Part shown: piece by piece, positions 51,101 to 58,479 of the stretch | Layout of the letters: each line of letters opens with the position of its first letter | How positions within the stretch are numbered: position 1 is the first letter of the stretch | Origin: Nemertoderma westbladi | Taxonomy: Eukaryota; Xenacoelomorpha; Nemertodermatida; Nemertodermatidae | Reading direction: 5' to 3' | NCBI GenBank assembly: GCA_032718475.1 | Contig: JAUCBJ010006495.1 | Coordinates: forward strand, 1 to 61,828 | DNA: 61,828 nt | Notes under the pieces: model-generated | What the model was told of the DNA's origin: nothing | Seen by the model: the letters and a program-made list of their open reading frames with translations, nothing else | Databases searched by the model: none | Made by a program: the position numbers and the translations under genes

Positions 51101-54100
51101 TTTATGCCAAATGCTATAATATGTCAGGAAGGAATTTATGTTAGGTCCTTTGGTCGTTAGATCCTGTAACATTATGTCCAGCTATACAATAGATCCTTAG
51201 TTCCTGCTTAAGACAGTAGGTTTACTTATATTTACAGCTGATTAACGCTGTGTGAGCAAACTATATGTTGAGGGAGCGTATGAGCGGCATGTAAAGTTCT
51301 CCATGTCTTTGCTTGATTGAAATTATTAGGCGCAAGGAATACCCGTTGTAATATAAATTAATTATCACCTTAGGTTCTCCAAGCTATTCAGCCAATCACA
51401 GCCAACATCCAACAGCGGTTTGAGTCAAGGACAACCTACTGTCGTCCAGCCTGCCGGCCGGGACGACCTGGACGCAGACGGGTTAGGGAATAAACTCCTC
51501 CAACTTCTACAAAAGGGTGGTCAGCCTACCAGTAACGATAGTTCCGATGGTGTCCATGGTAACATCAATGACACTGGGAGTGTCAGCAGTGGAGTTGACA
51601 CTCCATCCCGTAAAGGTGTGTCTTTACTAAGCATCGTTATGTATGGTTAATATTACTACCATATTTGTTAAATTATTTAATTAAAAAATAATGGTCATTT
51701 TCTAAATACTTTGGAGATAATATCACATTTATTACATAGGGAATAATCTTGCATATAATTTTATTTTTGTTTTGTAAATTTATTGATTTTGGTGGAATTT
51801 ATTAAATTTTTTACATGTTAAAAGAGCATCGAAGTAGAAAAGGTTTTTCACGTAGGCGTAATTTGAGCAAAACCCTCGCAAAATTGCACATACTCGAAAG
51901 TTATTTAGTGTCTCACTGTCAGTCTTTATACACAAAAACAGAACTCAATATGCAATACTATTGGCTTACAGATGGGGACCTACCAGGTAGGGTCTGCACT
52001 GCCGCAGACCTGGAGGCTAGACTAACCAACCTACCGCCACCCACCGCACTGCCGGACCGTACCCCTGTATCCATAACAACCAGTCTTAGCAACTCAGACA
52101 GGGAATCAACCGCGGACACTCACGCCTTCGATATGTTTATCGCGAAAATAAAAGGGACTGGGAATTTAAGTGATTCGGCGCCGAGCTCGCAGGCTATAAG
52201 TCCTATCAGACCAGATGTTGTAAGTTTGGGTAACGATATTATAAACTTATAAGAGAGGGAGGGAGGTCAGAACAATATTATTGGGCTATTTTCCCGTCGA
52301 CCCCAATATGTAATATTTGGAGCGATCTAACCTAACTTTTTGTATTAAGTGCATGCGCTCTTACATCGCTTTTATTTTAAATAATAATATTTGTTATCTC
52401 CAGCAGTCTGACGACGTATCCCAGGACGACTCGGAAGCCGAAGCCTTGAAACCGGAACACAAGCCGTCGACCCCCCTGCCGGAAGCCTCCGATATCAACC
52501 TGCCCTTCCTCCTCCCCAAAAACTTCTCGCTCACCTTCGCCGCAGCCTCCGAGGCCCCTAGGGGACTCGGTGCCGCCGACGACGGCACAATATACGCCGG
52601 CTACCACCACCCCAGCGCCCCCATCATGCCCCACAACGCCCCCCCACACAGTGCCCCCGACGCCCCCCACCATCCCTCGAACCCACTGCCCGGTTCCCAC
52701 TACCCCAACGCCCCCAATCCCCGCTCATTCCCGCCCACAGAGACCCAACCGACACCGGGCGACAAGGTGAACCCCTCATTGGTCGAGATGGTCGCCCGGG
52801 AGATACAGCAACAGCACGCGGGTTACACCAAACCCCCGCCCACGCATACATTCAGTAAGTCCATCCTACAGGAGGTGAACCCGGCCCTCGCCGCTGTGCT
52901 CACGCCCACGCAGCAGGACGAACTCGTTACCATGGCGGCGTGTGGACGCTACAAGGACGAAGAGATTAAACGTCGGGTCGCCGCCATGCTGCTGACCAAT
53001 CACAACACGGCCCTGGCCGGCAGCAGGGAGGCCGCCGCGGGATTGGCTAATCGGTTGCCCCGTAACCAACCTGTAACGCCGACCTCAGATCCGCGTTACG
53101 CATACCCCCCGCCACCGCTAGGGGGCGTCGGGTTCAATGACCCCGGCATGGCGGCGATGGCGGCAGCCCAGTGCGCCCAACAGCAGCCAATGGGGAGCCG
53201 GTTCGCCCAGTACCCGGGCGCTGGGTTCCCTCAGGGCGTTCAAGCGATGTTTAACTCCCAGTCTATGGGCCATCAGCACTTCGGTCTCCCTAACAACCTG
53301 AGTAAGTTCCCGATGGACAACCGGCGTTTCTACGATGACACACGCTCGCCACTAGGGGGCTCCAAGTCGACAGACTTCCTGCCCGCCTCTGTGCTGCGGA
53401 AACAAGCGGAACAATCGGGTAGCAGCTCGCGGGAAGACGAATCGGTCGGATACGCGATGGGTCACAACGTCGGAGGTTTGGGACAGAACATCGGTGGTTT
53501 GGGACAGAACGTCGGAGGTTTGGGGCAGAACGTCGGAGGTTTGGGACAGAACGTTGGAGGTTTGGGGCAGAACGTCGGTGGTTTGGGACAGAAAGTCGGA
53601 GGTTTGGGTCAGAACGTCGGTGGTTTGGGACAGAACGTCGGAGGTTTGGGGCAGAACGTCGGTGGTTTGGTGCAGAACGTCGGTGGTTTGGGGCAGAACG
53701 TCGGAGGTTTGTCGGACGACTCTGTTTTCCGAATGCACGACGACGTGTCGGCGTTTACATCCGTACCCCTCCAACAACAGAACATTTTTCCCAACCAGTC
53801 GTCGGCGGCAGTAGTTGCGGCCTACAAGGCGCAGAACCAGAGTCGTCTCGTCAACAGATCGCAGAGTCAGCAACAGCAGCAGATGATGTTGGACGAAAGA
53901 AACGCGGTAAGTCGGAACGACTATTTATCTTACAGAGGCTCGCTTTGTGCACAAAATACTGAGTCGTTTGTATAGCTCAGTAATTTGGAAGGTGCACCGG
54001 TTCAATTCGGCCATTGCCATAACCCAGCAGCACTGTGCAGGCACAACGGTTGTCACTAGCCGCTCACTGCTATCGTAGAAACTGATCAGCTATAAATGAT

Positions 54101-55108
54101 GTTGTTCTACTGCAGCCGGTTGGCGAGAGGAACCGTGGAGGTCAGCTATTATATTAAAGAATCACGCCATGGTGTCGGCACAGCAAAATAAGAAATATAA
54201 TATAATTAAATGCACAGCGCAGTATTTTAAAACAGATTAGATTTAATTAAAATTAATAAATAAAGGTCGGAGTTTAAAATAGGCAAACTAGGGGGTGGGG
54301 CAAGACAATGTTGCCCAGTGTCGAAGTGCTCGTGGTTATTGAAACGCTTAAAGACACCACCGGTCTTGGGAGTGGAGGTGTTGCGTTGTGGGGTCGGCCG
54401 ATGTAATGAATGTGGTGTGGCCCGTTGTATGTAATGGTGGTTGATAACATGAGATCGGGATTTAATACTTCCTATTACAGACATTTCGATCGTATTATTA
54501 CCTGTTTGTTAATTAAAAGTGTAGCAGCTGCTGCTATCTTGTAATAAAACTGATAATAATACAAAATCCTAAATTTAAGTCGCAATTATTAATTTGGCTA
54601 TTTTTTGTTATTTCAGCTTCGCAACTCTGCAGCATCAAACATCCCTAGTGGAATGTTTACTGGCGGCGTTGCACCGCCCATGTCCCAGTTAATGATGGCA
54701 CATTCCGTGGGCGGCAACCTGTCCACCCACGGAATGGTGCCATCGGCACAGGCCAGCGTGAATAACGCCTCAGTCGCTGCCATGCAGATGATGTACCAAG
54801 GCGGACAATCGGGGTTCCCCAACCCGCTGCAAGCGGGCGCACCCGGCTTCCCTAACCAACTACAACCCGGGCCAACCGTCACGGGATTCCCGAGCCCCCT
54901 CCACGGGGGCTTGAACGCCCAGGGATTCCCAAGTCCTATACAGGGCGGCTTCATGAGCCCTCACCAGACTGGGGCGGGGTTTCCCAGCTCGCACCACCAG
55001 CCGGGGTTTCCCAGCGCGCACCACCAGCCGGGGTTCCCTACCGCGCACCAGCCTGGGTTTCCCAGCTCACTAGACAGCAACCAACACCATTCCTCCCACA
55101 TGTTTTAA
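15191..55108 (+). CDS. EIF4ENIF1: eIF4E transporter (4E-T), whole gene span, nine coding exons
   Basis: Joined coding exons are 15191-15533, 21732-21996, 30739-30858, 31254-31510, 32626-32848, 51374-51615, 51972-52219, 52404-53906 and 54617-55108. They total 3693 nt, 1230 residues plus stop; phases match at every junction and all introns are GT-AG. Human 4E-T is 985 residues. Landmarks in order: eIF4E-binding YTRQQLL (Y52, L57, L58); LSPQRKTFSSGCH in exon 2; an Arg-rich stretch over exons 2-3; RRNSS..EEEP and MELKGFDDD (about 273-281), matching the DDX6-binding Cup-homology segment; RFSKLFS across the exon 5/6 junction; FLPASVLRK near 890, resembling a conserved C-terminal-half motif of vertebrate 4E-T. 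Family role: eIF4E import, translational repression and P-body assembly. Introns 2 and 5 are filled by satellites seeded at their own donors. Confidence 0.9.
15807..15835 (+). repeat. 29-base C homopolymer
   Basis: An uninterrupted C run on the transcribed-sense strand of intron 1. Similar runs occur at 23952-23969, 24151-24178 and 50959-50979. Exact lengths are likely to be assembly-sensitive. Confidence 0.9.
16521..16582. repeat. 62-bp perfect palindrome
   Basis: The left half, starting GTTGCCAAGATTATTGTACT, is followed with no spacer by its exact reverse complement; the centre is CCCATGGG between 16551 and 16552. It could extrude as a cruciform or fold as a hairpin in the intron 1 transcript. 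It lies at the edge of the CTGTAACG-rich region. Confidence 0.95.
16674..18330. mobile_element. Possible DNA-transposon relic with subterminal CTGTAACG repeats
   Basis: The word CTGTAAC(G) or its reverse complement CGTTACAG occurs about a dozen times. One cluster is at 16674-16840 and another at 17803-17945, with stragglers at 18097, 18282 and 18320, in both orientations. Clustered inverted short motifs are typical of subterminal transposase-binding repeats in some DNA transposons. I see no transposase and no defined termini, so the class is left open. Confidence 0.35.
19465..21571 (-). mobile_element. Internally deleted LINE in intron 1, antisense, with target duplication
   Basis: A 13-bp direct repeat TTATAGGATAGAA flanks the element (19452-19464 and 21572-21584), and its 3' end carries a (TAG)n-like tail (ACTACTACTA at 19465 as read on plus). 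Minus-strand domains in order: endonuclease with GVQEHRMQTG, NGGIGLLMN and LTILGDFNA (21545-20991); reverse transcriptase with LYNRILLNRIRDPIE, GNQNGFRKGRGT and FKAFDSV (20770-20366); the catalytic block LTDLDFADDLGVLSES (20411-20181); and the C-terminus LRFAGHCFRRED (19845-19507). Frames are broken, and part of the segment between endonuclease and reverse transcriptase (near 20960) appears deleted. It is a member of the same broad family as the copy at 26540. Dead, and oriented against the host gene. Confidence 0.9.
21585..21731 (+). other. 4E-T intron 1, 3' end
   Basis: AT-rich, with a (TA)n run at about 21632-21650. It ends in the NAGNAG acceptor TTGATTCCAGCAG at 21722-21734, which allows exon 2 to start at 21732 or 21735. 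Confidence 0.7.
21732..21996 (+). CDS. EIF4ENIF1: 4E-T coding exon 2 (residues about 115-203)
   Basis: Acceptor CCAG (or CCAGCAG, one codon shorter). The protein includes GFVLSPQRKTFSSGCHID, matching the vertebrate VVLSPQRRSFGGGCHV block, then IRMFGG and the basic YDRDR. The donor is AGAGACAG|GTAACTTA and the exon ends in phase 2. The sequence across this donor is repeated dozens of times immediately downstream. Confidence 0.92.
21989..23800 (+). repeat. Intron 2 satellite seeded on the exon 2 donor (main block)
   Basis: Tandem array of 28-bp and 35-bp units that differ by a 7-bp ACTGCAG or ACTGCTG insert. Every unit holds (AG)AGACAG|GTAACTTAGTAGG, which contains the last 8 bases of exon 2 and the 5' splice site. 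The first unit is the real exon-intron junction, with no gap. I estimate about 55-60 units. Higher-order blocks recur, for example the GATACATGTAACT variants at about 22307, 22812, 23266 and 23668. The array is cut at 23800 by an inserted element and resumes at 26251. Confidence 0.95.
23801..26250. mobile_element. 2.45 kb non-autonomous element inserted into the satellite (copy A)
   Basis: It begins ACGTTCGTGGGGCCTTCGCG and ends CACTTCGTGGCTCGCCCC, with AC on both sides. The interrupted satellite shows the empty site (GTGGAGACAGGTAAC elsewhere in the array), so the boundary is known almost to the base; a 2-bp AC duplication fits. It holds C runs at 23952-23969 and 24151-24178 and a G run near 24324, and no protein domain. 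Its 5' end and last 400 bp match copy B at 28892-29946. The class is not recognised. Confidence 0.75.
26251..26468 (+). repeat. Intron 2 satellite, displaced right block
   Basis: About seven more units of the same 28/35-bp satellite, in phase with the block that ends at 23800. It was separated from it by the 2.45 kb insertion. It ends at GGTCCCAGT followed by unrelated sequence. Confidence 0.93.
26540..27805 (+). mobile_element. 5'-truncated LINE in intron 2 with 11-bp target duplication
   Basis: Flanked by AGTTCAAAAGT at 26529-26539 and 27806-27816. It begins inside reverse transcriptase. On the plus strand one reads NGFRPNRSTIAQILA, FVDFKKAFDSIHRGKM, LAGVLQGDTLVPLIFV, DTDFADDIALLSNT and GLHINATKTEFM, then a frameshift near 27420, then RRLRFSGHCWRSKDEA and SRGRPSITYIDQL. 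The stop at 27788-27790 is followed by a (TAG)n tail. In-frame stops near 26621 and 26829 show it is dead. It has the same orientation as the host gene, and its family resembles the copy at 19465. Confidence 0.92.
27982..28370. repeat. Foldback array of CGTTTCGGCAACT words
   Basis: The left half (27982-28140) carries about seven copies of (G)CGTTTCGGCAACT or near variants on plus. The right half (28162-28370) carries about seven copies of the reverse complement AGTTGCCGAAACGC. Orientation switches once, near 28150. The outer ends match over 17 bases (GTCGCGTTTCGGCAACT and its complement). It would fold as one long imperfect hairpin. No protein is encoded. Confidence 0.9.
28892..29946. mobile_element. 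Second copy (B) of the unclassified element, about 1.06 kb
   Basis: It starts ACGTTCGTGGTGCCTTCGCG and ends TTCGTGGCTCGCCCG, again between AC dinucleotides. Long shared blocks with copy A include 'cttctcgaaggccacacg', 'ttggaaaatttctaaac', 'gattacatctgtat' and 'gatcaattaa'. It lacks much of the 2.45 kb interior of copy A. Sharing the ends with a different interior length is typical of a non-autonomous transposon family. Confidence 0.75.
29950..30738 (+). other. 4E-T intron 2, 3' part
   Basis: Non-coding. A segment at 30190-30430 is rich in 'aaaacgcggatc' and 'atccggatccgcgtttt' and resembles 17400-17690 in intron 1. The piece 30245-30330 also resembles the edge of the MITE-like element near 2290-2345. 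It ends in the acceptor TTATTACTTCAG. Confidence 0.6.
30739..30858 (+). CDS. EIF4ENIF1: 4E-T coding exon 3 (residues 203-243)
   Basis: Enters in phase 2 and leaves in phase 2. It encodes RQLKRDRDFRGFQRE then SYNNRRVSESERQGPWDDV, matching the Arg/Asp-rich stretch of vertebrate 4E-T (RDFKDKRFRRE) that carries its nuclear localisation signal. The donor AATCCGAG|GTAGGTGG is not repeated downstream. Confidence 0.88.
31254..31510 (+). CDS. EIF4ENIF1: 4E-T coding exon 4, DDX6-binding segment (residues 243-329)
   Basis: Acceptor CTGTTTTATTTAG. The protein reads RRNSSSQDHEEEPSWM, then MMELKGFDDDAITL, an acidic stretch, then RRERRRKKSG. It aligns in order with vertebrate RRNDSYTEEEPEWF, IELTGFDD and RKRTRRR. 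The IEL/FD-type segment is the Cup-homology domain that contacts the DDX6 helicase. The donor is AAATCAG|GTAAAT and the exon ends in phase 1. Confidence 0.92.
31565..32195 (+). repeat. Intron 4 satellite, 41-bp unit, about 15 copies
   Basis: A regular 41-bp period (for example starts at 31573, 31614 and 31655). The unit begins TCTGGCCGCGCATTGGTTAG and ends ACCGAAACAGTATG. Copies are nearly identical, differing mainly at an A/G position (CATTAGTT or CATTGGTT). It fills over half of intron 4. Unlike the other two arrays in this gene it does not contain the local splice junction. Confidence 0.95.
32626..32848 (+). CDS. EIF4ENIF1: 4E-T coding exon 5 (residues 329-403)
   Basis: Acceptor TTTTTTCTCTCTATAAAAG, phase 1 in and phase 2 out. 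It encodes a Lys/Asp-rich linker, then DADELFSLTDELSLALMGG, the counterpart of the vertebrate DFDFNEFFNLDKVP region, and PVPKGSR. The donor is GGAAGCAG|GTAGGAAC. The sequence around this donor is the unit of the 18 kb satellite that follows. Confidence 0.9.
32844..50812 (+). repeat. 18 kb intron 5 satellite seeded on the exon 5 donor
   Basis: The basic unit is the 20-bp GTAGGAACACTCAGTAGCAG. A 28-bp form has an extra AAAAGAAC. These combine into a 76-bp higher-order unit (28 + 28 + 20) containing GTAGGAACAAAAGAAC, ATAGGAACAAAAGAAC, CATTAATTAGCAG and ATAAGGACACTC. The array begins at the exon 5 donor itself, AGCAG|GTAGGAAC. Larger blocks of more than 1 kb are duplicated nearly exactly (around 38.0, 39.8 and 42.5 kb; 44.3 and 45.9 kb; 47.2 and 47.6 kb). 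Units at 46.4-50.8 kb are more diverged. The plus strand is purine-rich. Open frames on the minus strand here are repeat artefacts. Confidence 0.97.
50813..51373 (+). other. 4E-T intron 5, unique 3' end
   Basis: About 560 bp of non-satellite, AT-rich DNA with a 21-base C run (50959-50979). It ends in the acceptor TTAATTATCACCTTAG. It should contain the intron 5 branch site, which I cannot place with certainty. Confidence 0.7.
51374..51615 (+). CDS. EIF4ENIF1: 4E-T coding exon 6 (residues 403-484)
   Basis: Joined to exon 5 it reads PKGSRFSKLFSQSQPTS, matching vertebrate SASRFSRWFSNPS across an 18.5 kb intron, which confirms the join. It continues with GNKLLQLLQKGGQPT and DTPSRKG. Phase 2 in, phase 1 out. 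Donor CGTAAAG|GTGTGT. Confidence 0.9.
51972..52219 (+). CDS. EIF4ENIF1: 4E-T coding exon 7 (residues 484-566)
   Basis: Acceptor ATTGGCTTACAG. It encodes VCTAADLEARLTNL, then THAFDMFIAKIKGTGNLSD, corresponding to vertebrate VEEVEAGLKGL and MTAFNKLVSTMKASGTLP. Phase 1 in, phase 0 out. Donor GATGTT|GTAAGT. Confidence 0.9.
52404..53906 (+). CDS. EIF4ENIF1: 4E-T coding exon 8, long low-complexity exon (residues 567-1067)
   Basis: A 1503-bp GC-rich exon rich in Pro, Gly, Gln and Ala. The acceptor CTCCAGCAG is a NAGNAG site. It has FSKSILQEVNPAL near residue 717 (compare vertebrate PKNILQELLG), a predicted helical stretch KDEEIKRRVAAMLL, FLPASVLRKQAEQ near 890 (compare vertebrate FTPTSVIRKMYE), the in-frame NVGGLGQ array (about 920-1002) and a polyQ tract. 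Low-complexity sequence fits a P-body scaffold. The donor AACGCG|GTAAGT is in phase 0. Confidence 0.9.
53466..53711 (+). repeat. Coding minisatellite, NVGGLGQ x about 12
   Basis: A 21-bp unit encodes the heptad NVGGLGQ, tandemly repeated about 11-12 times with few changes (NI, KV, LVQ, and a final LSD). The reading frame is kept throughout. The same DNA is open in other frames and on the minus strand simply because it is repetitive. Confidence 0.95.
53907..54616 (+). other. 4E-T intron 8
   Basis: A 710-bp intron bounded by GTAAGT and TTTTTTGTTATTTCAG. Ordinary sequence; I see no further exon or RNA gene in it. Confidence 0.8.
54617..55108 (+). CDS. EIF4ENIF1: 4E-T coding exon 9, C-terminus (residues 1068-1230)
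   Basis: Phase 0 entry after TTATTTCAG. The protein is Gly/Pro/Gln/Met-rich, with about eight GFP motifs (GFPNPLQ, GFPSPLH, GFPSSHHQP, GFPSAHHQP, GFPTAHQP), and ends SSHMF followed by TAA. I do not see a counterpart of the Trp-containing C-terminal peptide of vertebrate 4E-T (AKWFGSDVLQ). Either that segment is lost or it lies on an alternative last exon. Confidence 0.85.
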   Translation, partial: LRNSAASNIPSGMFTGGVAPPMSQLMMAHSVGGNLSTHGMVPSAQASVNNASVAAMQMMYQGGQSGFPNPLQAGAPGFPNQLQPGPTVTGFPSPLHGGLNAQGFPSPIQGGFMSPHQTGAGFPSSHHQPGFPSAHHQPGFPTAHQPGFPSSLDSNQHHSSHMF

Positions 55109-55201
55109 CACCCTGTCAATCACGTTTGATGATAACATAAGTGCAAATTGTGTTAAAAATTTATCTCGGTAACCTTTTATTTGTGCTATTATTAATATTA
55201 T

Positions 55202-55207
55202 AATAAA
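55202..55207 (+). terminator. Polyadenylation signal of the 4E-T gene
   Basis: AATAAA about 95 nt after the TAA stop, followed by T-rich and TG-containing sequence. This would give a 3' UTR of roughly 110-130 nt. Confidence 0.6.
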
Positions 55208-56107
55208 TAGAACCCCTATATTGTCTATTATGTATCGTTTTGCGATTTCCCCTTTTTTGAATTAGTGGTTTTTTGGCTTGTACTATTTGATTACAAATAG
55301 GATGTGTACATATGTACTGTATGTAGTGTTGTATGTGTCACCTAATTGTGGACGGTTTTACTAAATACTGATTTGTTGATATCAAATAGCCACCAGTATA
55401 TTATTTACTGGCAGTCTTGGCTCACTCAGTGTTAGGTGAGTTTTATACACACCATGACACAATGATAACTAACTATTATATCGTTTGGGTAACCATAGTA
55501 ACAGGTTTTTTATTAGGGGATCTAGTCTCTATTGTATGTGTTCAATGCGCTAAACTATAATTTACAAATGATAATACGAACGAGTACATCACATCACAGC
55601 AAAGTTAAACCCAATCTTATGCAGTGCATTTTTATGACAGATCTCATTGCAGTCACTTTTACTATATCAAATATACAATAGAAGGCAATATCTGCCGGAC
55701 TAATTCTTGGAAAAATATTATTTCATATATTTACTTAAGTCAAACAAAAATATAATTTTGTTGATTATTTTGTTGACTTATTTTGTGTTATTTAGCGTGA
55801 TAACCTGGAAATAGTTAGCAATAAATGGTTCACTTAGACGCAGACATCCTCTACAATAGAGACTACATGCTGCCCCATCGCGTTGTCATATACTATTAGA
55901 TTCGATAGTTAATATATATCATTTATATAATATTTAGATTTTATATACCTACCCGTATGTAATGGTTAACTATAATAGTTGAATCAGTTGATTACTATAT
56001 TATATTAGTGCTTACAGCGTAATTATTGCGTTGATCCACATTTGTATTGTGTAGAATTAGATTGATTCCCCCCTGTATATTTCGTGGTACACTGTTTTTG
56101 TTCCGTT
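55208..56107. other. Gene-free AT-rich DNA downstream of 4E-T
   Basis: I see no exon, RNA gene or recognisable mobile element. It separates the poly(A) signal from the hairpin and array that start at 56108. Confidence 0.6.
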
Positions 56108-56147
56108 GTTCAATGTCTCAGTCGTAAACTCGACTGAGACATTGAAC
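56108..56147. repeat. Perfect 17-bp stem hairpin at the head of the array
   Basis: GTTCAATGTCTCAGTCG at 56108-56124 pairs with its exact reverse complement at 56131-56147 across a 6-nt loop (TAAACT). The tandem array starts within a few bases. Confidence 0.9.
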
Positions 56148-56153
56148 TCAATC

Positions 56154-58300
56154 AACCAGGCACTCTCCCCAAGAGCTATTCAGCCAGGCACACTCCCCAA
56201 GAGCTATTCAGCAATAGGCTCTCTCCCAAGAGCTATTCAGCCAGGCATTCTCCCTAAGAGCTATTCAGCCATAGGCACTCTCCCAAGAGCTATTCAGCCA
56301 GACACTCTCCCCAAGAGCTATTCTGCCAGGCACTCTCCCAAGAGCTATTCAGCCATGCACTCTCCCAAGAGCTATTCAGCCAGGCACTCTCCCAAGAGCT
56401 ATTCAGCCAGACACTCTCCCCAAGAGCTATTCAGCCAGGCACTCTCCCAAGAGCTATTCAGCCAGGCACTCTCCCCAAGAGCTATTCAGCCAGGCACTCT
56501 CCCTAAGAGCTATTCAGCCAGGCACTCTCCCAAGAGCTATTCAGCCAGGCACTCTCCCAAGAGCTATTCAGCACTCTCCCAAGAGCTATTCAGCCAGACA
56601 CTCTCCCCAAGAGCTATTCAGCCAGGCACTCTCCCAAGAGCTATTCAGCCAGGCACTCTCCCAAGAGCTATTCAGCCAGGCACTCTCCCAAGAGCTATTC
56701 AGCCAGGCACTCTCCCCAAGAGCTATTCAGCCAGACACTCTCCCCAAGAGCTATTCAGCCAGGCACTCTCCCAAGAGCTATTCAGCCAGGCACTCTCCCA
56801 AGAGCTATTCAGCCAGGCACTCTCCCAAGAGCTATTCAGCCAGGCACTCTCCCAAGAGCTATTCAGCCAGGCACTCTCCCAAGAGCTATTCAGCCAGGCA
56901 CTCTCCCAAGAGCTATTCAGCCAGGCACTCCCCCAAGAGCTATTCAGCCAGGCACTTTCCCCAAGAGCTATTCAGCCAGGCACTCTCCCCAAGAGCTATT
57001 CAGCCAGGCACTCTCCCCAAGAGCTATTCAGCCATAGGCACTCTCCCAAGAGCTATTCAGCCAGGCACTCTCCCAAGAGCTATTCAGCCAGGCACTCTCC
57101 CAAGAGCTATTCAGCCAGGCACTCTCCCAAGAGCTATTCAGCCAGGCACTCTCCCAAGAGCTATTCAGCCAGGCACTCTCCCAAGAGCTATTCAGCCAGG
57201 CACTTTCCCCAAGAGCTATTCAGCCAGGCACTCTCCCCAAGAGCTATTCAGCCAGGCTCTCTCCCAAGAGCTATTCAGCCATAGGCACTCTCCCAAGAGC
57301 TATTCAGCCAGGCATTCTCCCTAAGAGCTATTCATAGCCATAGGCACTCTCCCAAGAGCTATTCAGCCAGGCACTCTCCCCAAGAGCTATTCAGCCATAG
57401 GCACTCTCCCAAGAGCTATTCAGACAGGCATTCTCCCTAAGAGCTATTCATAGCCATAGGCACTCTCCCAAGAGCTATTCAGCCAGGCACTCTCCCAAGA
57501 GCTATTCAGCCAGGCACTTTCCCCAAGAGCTATTCAGCCAGGCACTCTCCCCAAGAGCTATTCAGCCAGGCACTCTCCCCAAGAGCTATTCAGCCAGGCA
57601 TTCTCCCCAAGAGCTATTCAGCCAGGCACTCTCCCCAAGAGCTATTCAGCCATAGGCACTCTCCCAAGAGCTATTCAGCCAGGCACTCTCCCCAAGAGCT
57701 ATTCAGCCATAGGCACTCTCCCCAAGAGCTATTCAGCCAGGCACTTTCCCCAAGAGCTATTCAGCCAGGCACTCTCCCCAAGAGCTATTCAGCCAGGCAC
57801 TCTCCCCAAGAGCTATTCAGCCAGGCATTCTACCTAAGAGCTATTCAGCCATAGGCACTCTCCCCAAGAGCTATTCAGCCAGGCACTCTCCCCAAGAGCT
57901 ATTCAGCCAGGCACTCTCCCCAAGAGCTATTCAGCCAGGCACTCTCCCCAAGAGCTATTCAGCCAGGCATTCTCCCTAAGAGCTATTCAGCCATAGGCAC
58001 TCTCCCCAAGAGCTATTCAGCCAGGCACTCTCCCCAAGAGCTATTCAGCCATAGGCACTCTCCCCAAGAGCTATTCAGCCAGGCACTCTCCCCAAGAGCT
58101 ATTCAGCCAGGCACTCTCCCCAAGAGCTATTCAGCCAGGCACTCTCCCCAAGAGCTATTCAGCCAGGCACTCTCCCCAAGAGCTATTCAGCCAGGCACTC
58201 TCCCCAAGAGCTATTCAGCCAGGCACTCTCCCAAGAGCTATTCAGCCAGGCATTCTCCCTAAGAGCTATTCAGCCAGGTATTCTTCCCAAAAGCTTTTCA
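56154..58300 (+). repeat. 27/28-bp tandem array downstream of 4E-T
   Basis: About 75-80 units of 27 or 28 bp (CTCCC or CTCCCC) with the core CCAAGAGCTATTCAGCCAGG. Variants have CATAGGCAC or CATTCTCCCT. Units decay from about 58260 to 58480. The long open frame at 56106-57284 exists only because the unit lacks stops. The unit shares AGCTATTCAGCCA exactly with the start of 4E-T coding exon 6. Confidence 0.93.
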
Positions 58301-58479
58301 GTCCGGCACTCTCCCGATGCCTTTCAATCAAACAGAGAGCCATTCCGCTAGGAATTCTCCCCAAGAGCCACAACACAGCACTCTCCCGAAAAGGAATTCG
58401 GAATCCCGATTTTCATGAAGCCACCGCTTTCAGTCAGGCACTTATCCAAGGGGCATTCAGCCAAGCATTCTCTCGGGGA

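Noticed and set aside
56106-57284. 392-codon open frame in the 27/28-bp array
   Set aside because: The peptide simply cycles through the frames of the repeat unit, and the frame ends as unit lengths vary. No family resemblance.
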